Source of the DNA: Rhizobium sp. Root708 | Lineage (GTDB): Bacteria; Pseudomonadota; Alphaproteobacteria; Rhizobiales; Rhizobiaceae | Direction of reading: 5' to 3' | Assembly (NCBI RefSeq): GCF_001429725.1 | Contig: NZ_LMHV01000003.1 | Location: 1 to 64,000, forward strand | Length of the DNA stretch: 64,000 nt | Shown: positions 50,991 to 59,637 of the stretch, piece by piece | Position numbering within the stretch: position 1 is the stretch's first letter | Layout: the number at the start of each line of letters is the position of its first letter | The notes under the pieces: generated by a model | Databases searched by the model: none | What the model was told of the DNA's origin: nothing | The model's input: the letters and a program-made list of their open reading frames with translations, nothing else | Translations under genes and position numbers: made by a program

Positions 50991-52283
50991 TCAGGAGCCC
51001 TTGCCGCCGCACTTGCCAGTGGCAACGTTGAAGTTGCCGCAGTTCATGGGCTTGCGCCAATCGGAGATCAGGTCCTTGGAGTCAGGCAGGAAGTCCGACC
51101 ATTCGTCGCCGACGACAGCAGGGGTCTGCTGGACGATTTCGAACTGGCCGTTCGCCTGGATTTCACCGATCAGCACCGGCTTGGTGATGTGGTGGTTCGG
51201 CATGACGGTTGCGTAGCCGCCCGAGAGGTTCGGAACCGTGGTGCCGATGATCGTGTCGAGAACCTTGTCCGTGTCGGTCGTGCCGGCAGCCTGGACCGCC
51301 TTAACCCATGCGTTGAAGCCGATATAGGCGGCTTCCATCGGGTCGTTGGTCACGCGCTTGTCGTTCTTGGTGTAGGCATGCCATTCCTTGATGAACTTCT
51401 TGTTGGCCGGGCTTTCGACCGACTCGAAGTAGTTCCAGGCAGCGAGGTGGCCGACGAGCGGCTTGGTGTCGAGACCGGCAAGCTCTTCTTCGCCGACCGA
51501 GAAGGCGACAACAGGAATGTCGGTTGCCTTGACGCCCTGGTTGCCGAGTTCCTTGTAGAACGGAACGTTGGCGTCACCGTTGATGGTGGAGACGACGGCG
51601 GTCTTCTTGCCGGAGGCGCCGAATTCCTTGATCTTGGAGACTTCCGTCTGCCAGTCGGAGAAGCCGAACGGCGTGTAGTTGACGATGATGTCTTCCTTCG
51701 GAATGCCCTTCGAGATCAGGTAGGCTTCCAGGATCTTGTTGGTCGTGCGCGGATAAACGTAGTCGGTGCCTTCGAGAACGAAGCGCTTAACGCCTTCCTT
51801 TTCCATCAGGTAGTCGACAGCCGGGATCGCCTGCTGGTTCGGAGCAGCACCCGTGTAGAAGATGTTGCGCGAGGACTCTTCGCCTTCATACTGAACCGGG
51901 TAGAACAGGATGGAGTTGAGCTCTTCGAAAACCGGCAGGACCGACTTGCGCGACGAGGACGTCCAGCAACCGAAGACGGCCGCGACCTTGTCCTTTTCGA
52001 TCAGCTCGCGTGCCTTTTCGGCAAACAGCGGCCAGTCGGAAGCCGGATCGACGACGACGGCTTCGAGCTTCTTGCCGAGAAGGCCGCCCTTCTTGTTCTG
52101 CTCGTCGATGAGCATCAGCATGGCGTCTTTCAGCGTCGTTTCGGAGATCGCCATCGTGCCGGACAGCGAATGCAGAACGCCGACCTTGATGGTGTCGTCA
52201 GCCGCAACGGCTCCATGGAATGCGGCCGTGGCCGACATGACGGCGCCGAGCACGGCACCGGAAACATATGATCGCAGATTCAT
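50991..52283 (-). CDS. urtA: Urea ABC transporter substrate-binding protein UrtA
   Basis: A 430-aa periplasmic protein from the ATG at 52283 (GAGGGG upstream) with signal peptide to about residue 28. TIKVGVLHSLSGTMAISETTLKDAMLMLIDEQNKKGG and VAAVFGCWTSSSRKSVLPVFEELNSILFYPVQYEGEESSRNIFYTGAAPNQQ are the UrtA/AmiC-type signature. It captures urea for UrtBCDE. It is the first gene of the urea block and diverges from the permease-kinase gene. Confidence 0.96.
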   Translation of the reverse strand: MNLRSYVSGAVLGAVMSATAAFHGAVAADDTIKVGVLHSLSGTMAISETTLKDAMLMLIDEQNKKGGLLGKKLEAVVVDPASDWPLFAEKARELIEKDKVAAVFGCWTSSSRKSVLPVFEELNSILFYPVQYEGEESSRNIFYTGAAPNQQAIPAVDYLMEKEGVKRFVLEGTDYVYPRTTNKILEAYLISKGIPKEDIIVNYTPFGFSDWQTEVSKIKEFGASGKKTAVVSTINGDANVPFYKELGNQGVKATDIPVVAFSVGEEELAGLDTKPLVGHLAAWNYFESVESPANKKFIKEWHAYTKNDKRVTNDPMEAAYIGFNAWVKAVQAAGTTDTDKVLDTIIGTTVPNLSGGYATVMPNHHITKPVLIGEIQANGQFEIVQQTPAVVGDEWSDFLPDSKDLISDWRKPMNCGNFNVATGKCGGKGS

Positions 52284-52500
52284 CTGGTTGATCCCCTCTT
52301 CTTGTTCCGACAACAGGCCTGAAACGGCGATTAACTGTTGCTTAAGGGACTATCCGGTGCTGCACTGCGAAAGCGTATACGCGAAATGACGTAGGTGACG
52401 GGGCGAAATGTGCAGTTTTGCGTTGCACCGCACTCTTAAGCCCCGCACTGTTCCATGTTACCAACGGATGACAAAGGGAACGAAGGGGCCGATCACGGGC

Positions 52501-55500
52501 ATGGCAGCGCGGCAACGCATTATTCCGGTCAGGCGCGAATATAATCGCTGGGTCGCCAACCAGACGCTGGAAGACTATGCGCTGCGCTTCACCGCCAAGA
52601 GCGCCCGGCAGTTCTCCTCGCAGCGCATCTCGCAGACGGCGATCGGCGCCATTTCCTTCCTGGCGCTGGAGGCGATCGGCGGCGCGATCACGCTCTCCTA
52701 CGGCACCACCAACGCCTTCTACGCCATCATCGTCGCCTCGATCGCCATGCTCGCCATCGGCCTGCCGATCAGCCGCTACGCCATCCGCCACGGCGTCGAC
52801 ATCGACCTTCTGACCCGCGGCGCGAGCTTCGGCTATATCGGCTCGACCATCACCTCGCTGATCTATGCCAGCTTCACCTTCATGCTGTTTGCGATCGAGG
52901 CCTCGATCATGTCCGGCGCGCTGGAGCTGACGCTCGGCATACCGCTCTGGATCGGCTACATCATCAGCGCCGTTATGGTCATCCCGCTCGTCACCCACGG
53001 CGTCCGGCTGATCAGTCGCTTCCAGCTTCTGACGCAGCCCTTCTGGATCGTCCTCAACATCCTGCCCTTCCTCTTCATCGCGGTGATGGACTGGGAGAAG
53101 TTCGACCTCTGGCGCGCCTTCTCGGGCATCCGCCATGCCTCAGGCCCACCCGGCACCATCGCCCCCTTCGATCTCGTCGAGTTCGGCGCGGCGTCAGCCG
53201 TCATCCTGGCGCTGATGTCGCAGATCGGCGAACAGGCCGACTTCCTGCGCTTCCTGCCTCCGGAAAAGCAGACCAAGTGGCGCCACCGCCTCGCCGTCTT
53301 CCTCGCCGGTCCCGGCTGGGTGATCATCGGCGCACCGAAGCTGCTGGCCGGCTCCTTCCTCGTCGTCCTGACCTTCGCCTCCGGCGTCCCCGCCGACCGC
53401 GCCGCCGATCCGGCGCAGATGTACCTCACTGCCTTCGGCTACATGATCCCCTGGCACAACGCCGCCCTCCTGCTGATGGCCGCCTTCGTCATGGTCTCGC
53501 AGTTGAAGATCAACGTCATGAACGCCTATGCCGGCTCGCTGGCCTGGTCGAACTTCTTCTCCCGCCTCACCCACAGCCACCCCGGCCGCGTCATCTGGCT
53601 GGTCTTCAACGTGGCAATCGCGCTGCTGCTGATGGAGCTCGGCATCTACAAGCTGCTCGAGGAAACGCTCGGCATCTTCTCGATCATCGCGATGGCATGG
53701 CTCTGCACGATCTCGGCCGATCTCTTCATCAACAAGCCGCTCGGCCTCGCCCCTCCCGGCATCGAGTTCAAGCGCGCCCATCTCTACGACATCAACCCCG
53801 TCGGCCTCGGCGCCATGACGCTTTCGGCGACCATCGCACTCATCGCCCATTTCGGCGTCTTCGGCACGATCGCTGCGTCGCTGGCACCCTACATCACCCT
53901 CATCGTCGCCCTCGTCGCCTCGCCCACGATTGCCTGGGCCACCAAGGGCAAGTTCTACCTTGCCCGCAAGCCGCGCCAGAGCTGGAAGAACCTGACCAAC
54001 ATCACCTGCTCGGTCTGCGAACACCCGTTCGAGCCGGAAGACATGGCCTGGTGTCCCGCCTATGCCGCGCCGATCTGCTCGCTCTGCTGTTCGCTCGACA
54101 GCCGCTGCCACGACATGTGCAAGCCCAATGCGCATCTGAACGCGCAGGTCGGCTATGTCGCCAAGGCTGTCCTGCCCGAAACCATCGTCCAGAAGCTCAC
54201 CACCCGCCTCGGCCGCTACGGCATCGCCGTCATCCTGGCGCTGACCGCTGTCGGCGCCATCCTGGCGATGATCGCGCATCAAGTGTCCGCGGCCTCGCCG
54301 GAGACTGCAGAAGTCGTCAACGGCACGATCCTGATCGTCTTCTTCGTCTTCGCCGTCATCGCCGGCGTCGTCTGCTGGTTCTATGTGCTGGCGCATGACA
54401 GCCGCGTCGTCGCCGAGGAAGAATCCTCGCGCCAGAACACCCTGCTTCTCAAGGAAATCGCCGCCCACAAGAAGACCGACGCCGCACTGCAGGCCGCCAA
54501 GGAGACCGCCGAGGCCGCCAACCGCGCCAAGAGCCGCTACGTCGTCGGCCTTAGCCACGAGCTGCGCACGCCGCTCAACGCCGTGCTCGGCTACGCCCAG
54601 ATCCTCGAGCGCGATGAGACCATCCCGACGCCGCGCCAATCCTCGATCAAGGTCATCCGCCGCTCGGCCGAACATCTCTCCGGCCTGATCGACGGCCTGC
54701 TCGATATCTCCAAGATCGAGGCCGGCCGCCTGCAGGTCTATTCCAACGAGATCAACATCCAGGATTTCCTCGACCAGATCATCGACATGTTCCGGCCGCA
54801 GGCGCTCGCCAAGGGCCTGACCTTCAACCACCAGCGCGCGCCCGCCCTGCCCCAGTTCGTGCGCACCGACGAGAAGCGCCTGCGCCAGATCCTCGTCAAC
54901 CTATTGTCCAACGCCATAAAGTTCACCGACGAGGGAACCGTCACCTTCGACGTCGCCTATCGCAGCCAGGTCGCAACCTTCACCGTGACGGACACCGGCC
55001 GCGGTATCGCCGAGAAGGACCTGAGCCGCATCTACGAACCCTTCCAGCGCGGCGAGGCCGACAGTATCCGCCCCATGCCCGGCCTCGGCCTTGGCCTCAC
55101 CATCACCCAGCTTCTGACCAACACGCTCGGCGGCGAAATTTCGGTGACCAGCGAGAAGGACAAGGGCTCGACCTTCAAGGTGCGCCTGATGCTCTCGGCC
55201 GTGCTGCGCGAGATCGCAGCACCGCCACAGGAGAAAAAGATCGTCAGCTATGACGGCCCGCGCCGCACCATCGTCGTCGTCGACGACAATGAGGACCACC
55301 GCGAGATGATGCGCGAAATCCTCGTGCCGCTCGATTTCATCGTACTGACGGCGGCCAGCGGCACGGATTGCCTGACGCTGATCGAAGGCATCCAGCCCGA
55401 TCTCTTCCTCGTCGACATCCTGATGCCGGGAATGAACGGCTGGCAACTGGTCTCGCGGCTGCGCGAAGCGGGCCAGACGGCACCCATGGTCATGCTTTCA

Positions 55501-55887
55501 GCCAACATCGGCGACGCCGTCGCCCACAGCGACAGTGACGACAGCCACACCGACGCCATCGGCAAGCCCGTCGACATCCGCCGCCTGCGCGACAAGCTCG
55601 CCCTGCACCTCGGCCTGAAATGGCTCTACGCCGAGCCCACGGCCCTTCCCATTTCAAAGCCGGAGCGGCAAATGCGCAGCCCCGGCGCCGCGCATGTGCA
55701 GGAACTGCTGCGCCTCGCGGAAATCGGCTATATCAGGGGCATCGAAGCGAAACTGGCCGACCTTGCCAAATCAGAGGCAAATCAGCCATTTACGGACGAA
55801 CTGCGCTCTTACGTCGGTGCCTTCGATCTCGATGGTGCCGCGAACTTCCTGCACCGCTTCGATGAAAAGGTAGAGACCCTTGGCTGA
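52501..55887 (+). CDS. NCS1-type permease fused to a cysteine-rich segment, histidine kinase and receiver
   Basis: A protein of 1,128 aa from the ATG at 52501; in-frame ATGs at 52468 and 52408 are alternatives. Residues about 25-470 form a 12-helix transporter-like domain of the NCS1 (cytosine/purine permease) type. Residues 503-540 contain eight Cys spaced CX2C-X11-C-X7-C-X2-CC-X5-C-X3-C. Two more helices and a coiled coil lead to a HisKA/HATPase kinase: SHELRTPLNAVLGYAQIL with His-686, then NLLSNAIKF and GLGLGLTITQLL. A receiver follows with VVVDDNEDHR and phospho-Asp-972 in LVDILMPGMNG, then a helical tail resembling an HPt-less linker. It is divergent from urtA and overlaps the LuxR regulator gene. 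Sensing of urea or a nitrogen base is inference. Confidence 0.88.
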   Translation: MAARQRIIPVRREYNRWVANQTLEDYALRFTAKSARQFSSQRISQTAIGAISFLALEAIGGAITLSYGTTNAFYAIIVASIAMLAIGLPISRYAIRHGVDIDLLTRGASFGYIGSTITSLIYASFTFMLFAIEASIMSGALELTLGIPLWIGYIISAVMVIPLVTHGVRLISRFQLLTQPFWIVLNILPFLFIAVMDWEKFDLWRAFSGIRHASGPPGTIAPFDLVEFGAASAVILALMSQIGEQADFLRFLPPEKQTKWRHRLAVFLAGPGWVIIGAPKLLAGSFLVVLTFASGVPADRAADPAQMYLTAFGYMIPWHNAALLLMAAFVMVSQLKINVMNAYAGSLAWSNFFSRLTHSHPGRVIWLVFNVAIALLLMELGIYKLLEETLGIFSIIAMAWLCTISADLFINKPLGLAPPGIEFKRAHLYDINPVGLGAMTLSATIALIAHFGVFGTIAASLAPYITLIVALVASPTIAWATKGKFYLARKPRQSWKNLTNITCSVCEHPFEPEDMAWCPAYAAPICSLCCSLDSRCHDMCKPNAHLNAQVGYVAKAVLPETIVQKLTTRLGRYGIAVILALTAVGAILAMIAHQVSAASPETAEVVNGTILIVFFVFAVIAGVVCWFYVLAHDSRVVAEEESSRQNTLLLKEIAAHKKTDAALQAAKETAEAANRAKSRYVVGLSHELRTPLNAVLGYAQILERDETIPTPRQSSIKVIRRSAEHLSGLIDGLLDISKIEAGRLQVYSNEINIQDFLDQIIDMFRPQALAKGLTFNHQRAPALPQFVRTDEKRLRQILVNLLSNAIKFTDEGTVTFDVAYRSQVATFTVTDTGRGIAEKDLSRIYEPFQRGEADSIRPMPGLGLGLTITQLLTNTLGGEISVTSEKDKGSTFKVRLMLSAVLREIAAPPQEKKIVSYDGPRRTIVVVDDNEDHREMMREILVPLDFIVLTAASGTDCLTLIEGIQPDLFLVDILMPGMNGWQLVSRLREAGQTAPMVMLSANIGDAVAHSDSDDSHTDAIGKPVDIRRLRDKLALHLGLKWLYAEPTALPISKPERQMRSPGAAHVQELLRLAEIGYIRGIEAKLADLAKSEANQPFTDELRSYVGAFDLDGAANFLHRFDEKVETLG

Positions 55888-56794
55888 ACATCCCCGCGAT
55901 ATCGTCCTGCTGGTGGATGACTCACCGGAAGCGCTGGGGTTTCTGACCGACGCTTTGGAGCAATCGGGCTTCTCGGTGCTGATCGCGACCTCGGGTACCG
56001 CGGCCCTTGGGATCGTCGAGCGGATCACGCCTGATCTGATCCTTCTCGACGCCATCATGCCCTCGATGGACGGCTTCGAGACTTGCCGGAGACTGAAGGC
56101 GAACCCGGCGATCAGCCAGATCCCTGTCATCTTCATGACCGGACTGACGGAAACGGAGCATGTCGTGCATGCGCTGGAGTCGGGCGGCGTCGACTACCTC
56201 ACCAAGCCGATCAACATCGACGAACTGCGCGCCCGCATCGGCGTTCATCTCCGCAATGCCCGGTCCACGCAAAGCGCCCGCGTGGCGCTGGATGCCGCCG
56301 GCCGGCACCTGCTTGCCGTGAAAGGTGATGGCGAAATCCACTGGTCGACCCCGCAGGCAACGAGGCTGATCAACACGGCGCTTCATGGTGACGACAGCCT
56401 TGACGTCGTGGCCGGTCGGATTGCGGAATGGATGAAGAAGCGCTCCGCCTCCCCCACGACCGACGGCTCGATCTCGGTTTCTCACGAAGGCAAGGATGTC
56501 CTTGGCCTCGCCTTTCTCGGCACGATCGGTCCCGACGAGTATCTTTTCCGGCTGACGGCGAACAACCGCCGTCCCGACGACGAGACGTTGCGCCAGAGTT
56601 TCGCGCTCACCCACCGCGAATCTGAAGTGCTGCTCTGGATCGCCAAGGGCAAGGCGAACCGGGATATCGGTGAAATTCTCGGGCTGTCGGCAAGGACGGT
56701 GAACAAGCATCTTGAACAGATCTACGTGAAGCTCGGCGTCGAAAACCGCGCCTCTGCGGCCGTCAAGGCAGCCCACGTTCTGCATGAGACGTAG
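55880..56794 (+). CDS. LuxR/FixJ-type response regulator, partner of the permease-kinase
   Basis: A 304-aa protein starting at TTG and overlapping the kinase stop by eight bases. The receiver (about 8-125) has LLVDDSPEAL, LILLDAIMPSMDG with the phospho-acceptor Asp, and VDYLTKPINIDEL. A middle region (130-230) of unknown type is followed by a C-terminal LuxR HTH: LTHRESEVLLWIAKGKANRDIGEILGLSARTVNKHLEQIYVKLGVENRASA. Co-translation makes it the likely output of the permease-kinase; its targets may include urt/ure. Confidence 0.9.
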   Translation: MAEHPRDIVLLVDDSPEALGFLTDALEQSGFSVLIATSGTAALGIVERITPDLILLDAIMPSMDGFETCRRLKANPAISQIPVIFMTGLTETEHVVHALESGGVDYLTKPINIDELRARIGVHLRNARSTQSARVALDAAGRHLLAVKGDGEIHWSTPQATRLINTALHGDDSLDVVAGRIAEWMKKRSASPTTDGSISVSHEGKDVLGLAFLGTIGPDEYLFRLTANNRRPDDETLRQSFALTHRESEVLLWIAKGKANRDIGEILGLSARTVNKHLEQIYVKLGVENRASAAVKAAHVLHET

Positions 56795-56883
56795 GTTGGC
56801 TTGGGCACAGATGGCCAGGGCAATGAGGGCTCCGCAGAGCCACAGACGCAGATATCCCGCGCGTCGTCCAGATTCGAGCCGAG

Positions 56884-57237
56884 GTGCAGGAAAACCGGCT
56901 TTCCGATCCGTCCAAGGTGACGATCGCGGATATCCGGTGGTTCATTGCCAATCCCGGATTGTGGGTTTGGCAAGAGGACGGCGACATCAGCGGCTTTTCC
57001 GCCGCCGACCCACGAAACGGCTACATCTGGGCTTTATTCGTCGATAACGCGGCTGCCGGTCGTGGTATCGGGCGGGCGCTGCTCGACAGGGCCTGCGCGA
57101 CCCTCAAGGATGCCGGTTTCACCCGCATATGGCTGACCACAGATTCCGGAACCCAGGCAGAGCACATCTATCGCAGGGCCGGTTGGCAGCTGATCGGCGT
57201 GCAGGACAACGAGCTGCTCTTCGAACTCGAAATCTAG
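56884..57237 (+). CDS. GNAT family N-acetyltransferase with frameshifted N-terminus
   Basis: From the first usable start (GTG at 56884) a 117-aa GNAT domain is encoded: GLWVWQEDGDISGFSAADP, then the acetyl-CoA loop LFVDNAAAGRGIGRALLDRA and IYRRAGWQLIG. The first beta-strand and helix are missing. Removing one G from the GGG run at 56826-56828 joins an ATG at 56823 to the domain, giving MRLRRATDADIPRVVQIRAE, a standard GNAT start. The gene is therefore either inactivated by a one-base insertion or carries a sequencing error. Substrate unknown. Confidence 0.7.
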   Translation: MQENRLSDPSKVTIADIRWFIANPGLWVWQEDGDISGFSAADPRNGYIWALFVDNAAAGRGIGRALLDRACATLKDAGFTRIWLTTDSGTQAEHIYRRAGWQLIGVQDNELLFELEI

Positions 57238-57342
57238 CGCGCCGCACGTTGCGAGGCACGGACAGACATTTTTAAAGCCTGGCGCGATAGAATTGCGCAC
57301 CCCTCTCAATGGGAATGGCATCAAGATGATATCCGGCAGGTC

Positions 57343-58527
57343 ATGAAGGACAGGCTTTATTATGTGGACCGGCTGCGGATTTCCGCCTTCGCGATCCTGA
57401 TCCTCTATCACTCCTCGGCGGCCTTCTTCACCGATATGGGCTGGCTGATCCATAGCGATCGCACCAGCCCCGCGCTGTCGCTGATCATGGAATTCCCGCG
57501 CGCCTGGCGGCTGGCGCTACTGTTCTTCGTCTCGGGCATGGGGGCGGCCTTCTCCTTCCGCTCCGATTCCAGCCTTGCCTTCCTGCGCAAGCGCACGATC
57601 CGCCTGCTCGTCCCCTTGCTCTTCGCCATGGCCGTCCTTGTCGTGCCACAGGTCTGGTACGAGCGCATGTACGAGGACGGCTATGACGGCTCGCTGCTGA
57701 CATTCTGGCTGACGCGCTATTTCACCGAGGGCCGCTATCCGACCGGCAACTTCACCTGGGCGCACATGTGGTTCGTCGCCTACCTGCTCGTGATGTCGGT
57801 GATCTGCTACCCGATCTTTCTCTATCTCAGCCGGACAGGAAACGCGATCATGGCCTGGTTCGAACGCGTCGCGAAGACCGGTATGATCTACCTGTTCTTC
57901 CTGCTGCCGCTGCTGCTGAACCTCTCCCTGTCGCCGTTCTACCCCAAGGAAACCAATGCCCTCTACAATGACGGCGCATGGTTCGCAGTCTGGGCAAGCT
58001 GGTTCGGCCTCGGCTTCCTCGTCGCTCGCAATCATCGCAGCCAGATCGAGCCGATCATCGCCAACCGCTATCTGAGCGCGGCAATCGCGCTGGCCGTCAC
58101 CGTGTTCCTCTACGCCTTCGCCTGGCTTGCCCCTGCCGAACGAGCCATCGGCAGCTATGCCGATGAAACGCCGCTCTTCAAGGCCGCGATCTTCCTGCTC
58201 GCCTGGTCGATGATCCTGACCCTGATCGGCTTCGCCGCCCGTCATTTCAATCAGCCGGACGCACGACTGGTCACGGTCAACCGTCTGGTCTTCCCGCTCT
58301 ACATCATCCACCAGACGGTGATCGTCGGCGCGCTCTATTATGTGCTCCCGCTCGGCCTGGAGGCAATGCCGAGCTTCCTGATCGTCGCCGCCGCGACCTT
58401 CGTTCTCTCCGTGCTTTTCGCCGTCGCCGTGGACCTCATCCCCGGCCCCGCACGCCTGCTCGTCGGCCTCGAGGCCAAGCCGCGAAACCCATCGGGCGAG
58501 CGCAAGACCGTCGGCGCCGAGCGATAG
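57343..58527 (+). CDS. Membrane-bound acyltransferase (acyltransferase 3/OpgC-like family)
   Basis: A 394-aa integral membrane protein with about ten helices. It starts RLYYVDRLRISAFAILILYHSSAAFF, the acyltransferase-3 signature with the essential Arg and His. LLFFVSGMGAAFSF, LRKRTIRLLVPLLFAMAVLVVP and WAHMWFVAYLLVMSVICYP are further family blocks, and VNRLVFPLYIIHQTVIV is the conserved late helix. Relatives acylate or succinylate glucans, exopolysaccharide or lipids; the substrate here is open. The gene stands alone, convergent with the dehydrogenase gene. Confidence 0.87.
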   Translation: MKDRLYYVDRLRISAFAILILYHSSAAFFTDMGWLIHSDRTSPALSLIMEFPRAWRLALLFFVSGMGAAFSFRSDSSLAFLRKRTIRLLVPLLFAMAVLVVPQVWYERMYEDGYDGSLLTFWLTRYFTEGRYPTGNFTWAHMWFVAYLLVMSVICYPIFLYLSRTGNAIMAWFERVAKTGMIYLFFLLPLLLNLSLSPFYPKETNALYNDGAWFAVWASWFGLGFLVARNHRSQIEPIIANRYLSAAIALAVTVFLYAFAWLAPAERAIGSYADETPLFKAAIFLLAWSMILTLIGFAARHFNQPDARLVTVNRLVFPLYIIHQTVIVGALYYVLPLGLEAMPSFLIVAAATFVLSVLFAVAVDLIPGPARLLVGLEAKPRNPSGERKTVGAER

Positions 58528-58533
58528 AGGGGG

Positions 58534-59505
58534 TCAGGCTACCTGGTCCGGCGGTTCCTTGCCGTCAAAGAAGGCCGTGATGTTGTCGACGACTTTCATC
58601 CCCATGGCCGTCCGTGTTTCTTCGGTGGCGCTGCCGAGATGCGGCAGAAGAACGACGTTCTCCAACGCCCGCAGCGTCTCCGGCACCTGCGGCTCCGCCT
58701 CATAGACATCGAGCCCGGCGCCCCGGATAACGCCGTTCTTCAACGCGGTGGCCAAGGCGGCCTCATCGACGACGTCGCCACGGGCGGTGTTGATGAGGAA
58801 TGCGCCTGGCTTCATGGCAGCAAGGCGCTCGGCGTTCATCAGATGCCTGTTCTCGGCACCACCCGGGCAATGCAGCGAGACGAAATCGGCAGCGCCAAGC
58901 ACGTCCTCGACTGTCGGAAGCTGACGGGCGCCGTATCGGCTGGCCTCGGCGGGATCCACGGGCGACCGGTTATAGAAAACAACGTCCATGCCGAAGCCGA
59001 AATGGCAACGCTGGGCAAAGGCCTTGCCGATCCGCCCAAAGCCGATGATGCCGACGGTCTTTCCTGAGACCTTCGTGCCGATCATGTGGGTCGGGCACCA
59101 GCCATGCCATTCGCCGGCCCGTATCTGTCGTTCGCCCTCTCCGGCACGACGCGCCACCGACAGAAGCAGCAGCATGGCGATATCGGCGGTGCAGTCGGTA
59201 AGAACGCCAGGCGTATTCGTAACGACGATACCGTGGCTTTTTGCAGCCGCAACGTCGATATGATTGAAGCCGACACCGAAATTGCCAAGGATCTTCGTTC
59301 TGATGTCGCCACCCGCAAAGACGGCTGCAGGCAGCTTGTCGGAGACTGTCGGCAGAATCCCGTCATACCGTTGCACCGCCTGGGAGATCGCTTCCGGCGT
59401 CATCGGCTGATCATCGACATTGAACGTTGCATCGAAACGTTCAGCGAGCACCGCCTCGATGGCAGCCGGCCAGCGCCGGGTAAGAAGTATCGTCGGACGA
59501 GACAT
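58534..59505 (-). CDS. D-2-hydroxyacid dehydrogenase (glyoxylate/hydroxypyruvate reductase type)
   Basis: A 323-aa NAD(P)-dependent enzyme from the ATG at 59505 (AAGGAG upstream). The nucleotide-binding motif is GKTVGIIGFGRIGKAFAQRC; catalytic Arg is in LINTARGDVVDEAAL, Glu in AGLDVYEAEPQVPETL and His in VVLLPHLGSATEETR. ILGNFGVGFNHIDVAAAKSHGIVVTNTPGVLTDCTADIAMLLLL is the family's most conserved stretch. It reduces glyoxylate or hydroxypyruvate. It lies downstream of livK but beyond a strong terminator. Confidence 0.92.
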   Translation of the reverse strand: MSRPTILLTRRWPAAIEAVLAERFDATFNVDDQPMTPEAISQAVQRYDGILPTVSDKLPAAVFAGGDIRTKILGNFGVGFNHIDVAAAKSHGIVVTNTPGVLTDCTADIAMLLLLSVARRAGEGERQIRAGEWHGWCPTHMIGTKVSGKTVGIIGFGRIGKAFAQRCHFGFGMDVVFYNRSPVDPAEASRYGARQLPTVEDVLGAADFVSLHCPGGAENRHLMNAERLAAMKPGAFLINTARGDVVDEAALATALKNGVIRGAGLDVYEAEPQVPETLRALENVVLLPHLGSATEETRTAMGMKVVDNITAFFDGKEPPDQVA

Positions 59506-59581
59506 GTCGACTCCTTGTATGTTGGCGGCCGGACGATGCGACAGGCAACGAACCGAGGCAAGCGAAAGAGCGACCTTCTCC

Positions 59582-59613
59582 AAAAAAAGAAGCCCGGCGG
59601 TTGGCCGGGCTTC
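59582..59613 (-). terminator. Intrinsic terminator of the liv operon
   Basis: On the minus strand, GAAGCCCGGC/GCCGGGCTTC arms (59604-59613 and 59589-59598) with a five-base loop are followed by seven T (A-tract at 59582-59588 on the plus strand), 24 bases after the livK stop. Confidence 0.92.
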
Positions 59614-59637
59614 GATCTATGCATTTAGCGATATGGC

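Noticed and set aside
52284..52500. Possible NtrC or sigma-54 promoter elements between urtA and the permease-kinase
   Set aside because: GG/GC dinucleotide pairs near 52355 and 52415 are off by one or more bases from the required spacing, and no TGCACC-N5-GGTGCA site was found. Nitrogen control remains likely but is not shown by the sequence.
53194..54831. A 545-codon open frame on the minus strand inside the permease-kinase gene
   Set aside because: It is antisense to an unmistakable permease/kinase frame, with a Glu/Asp/Arg-rich composition typical of shadows.
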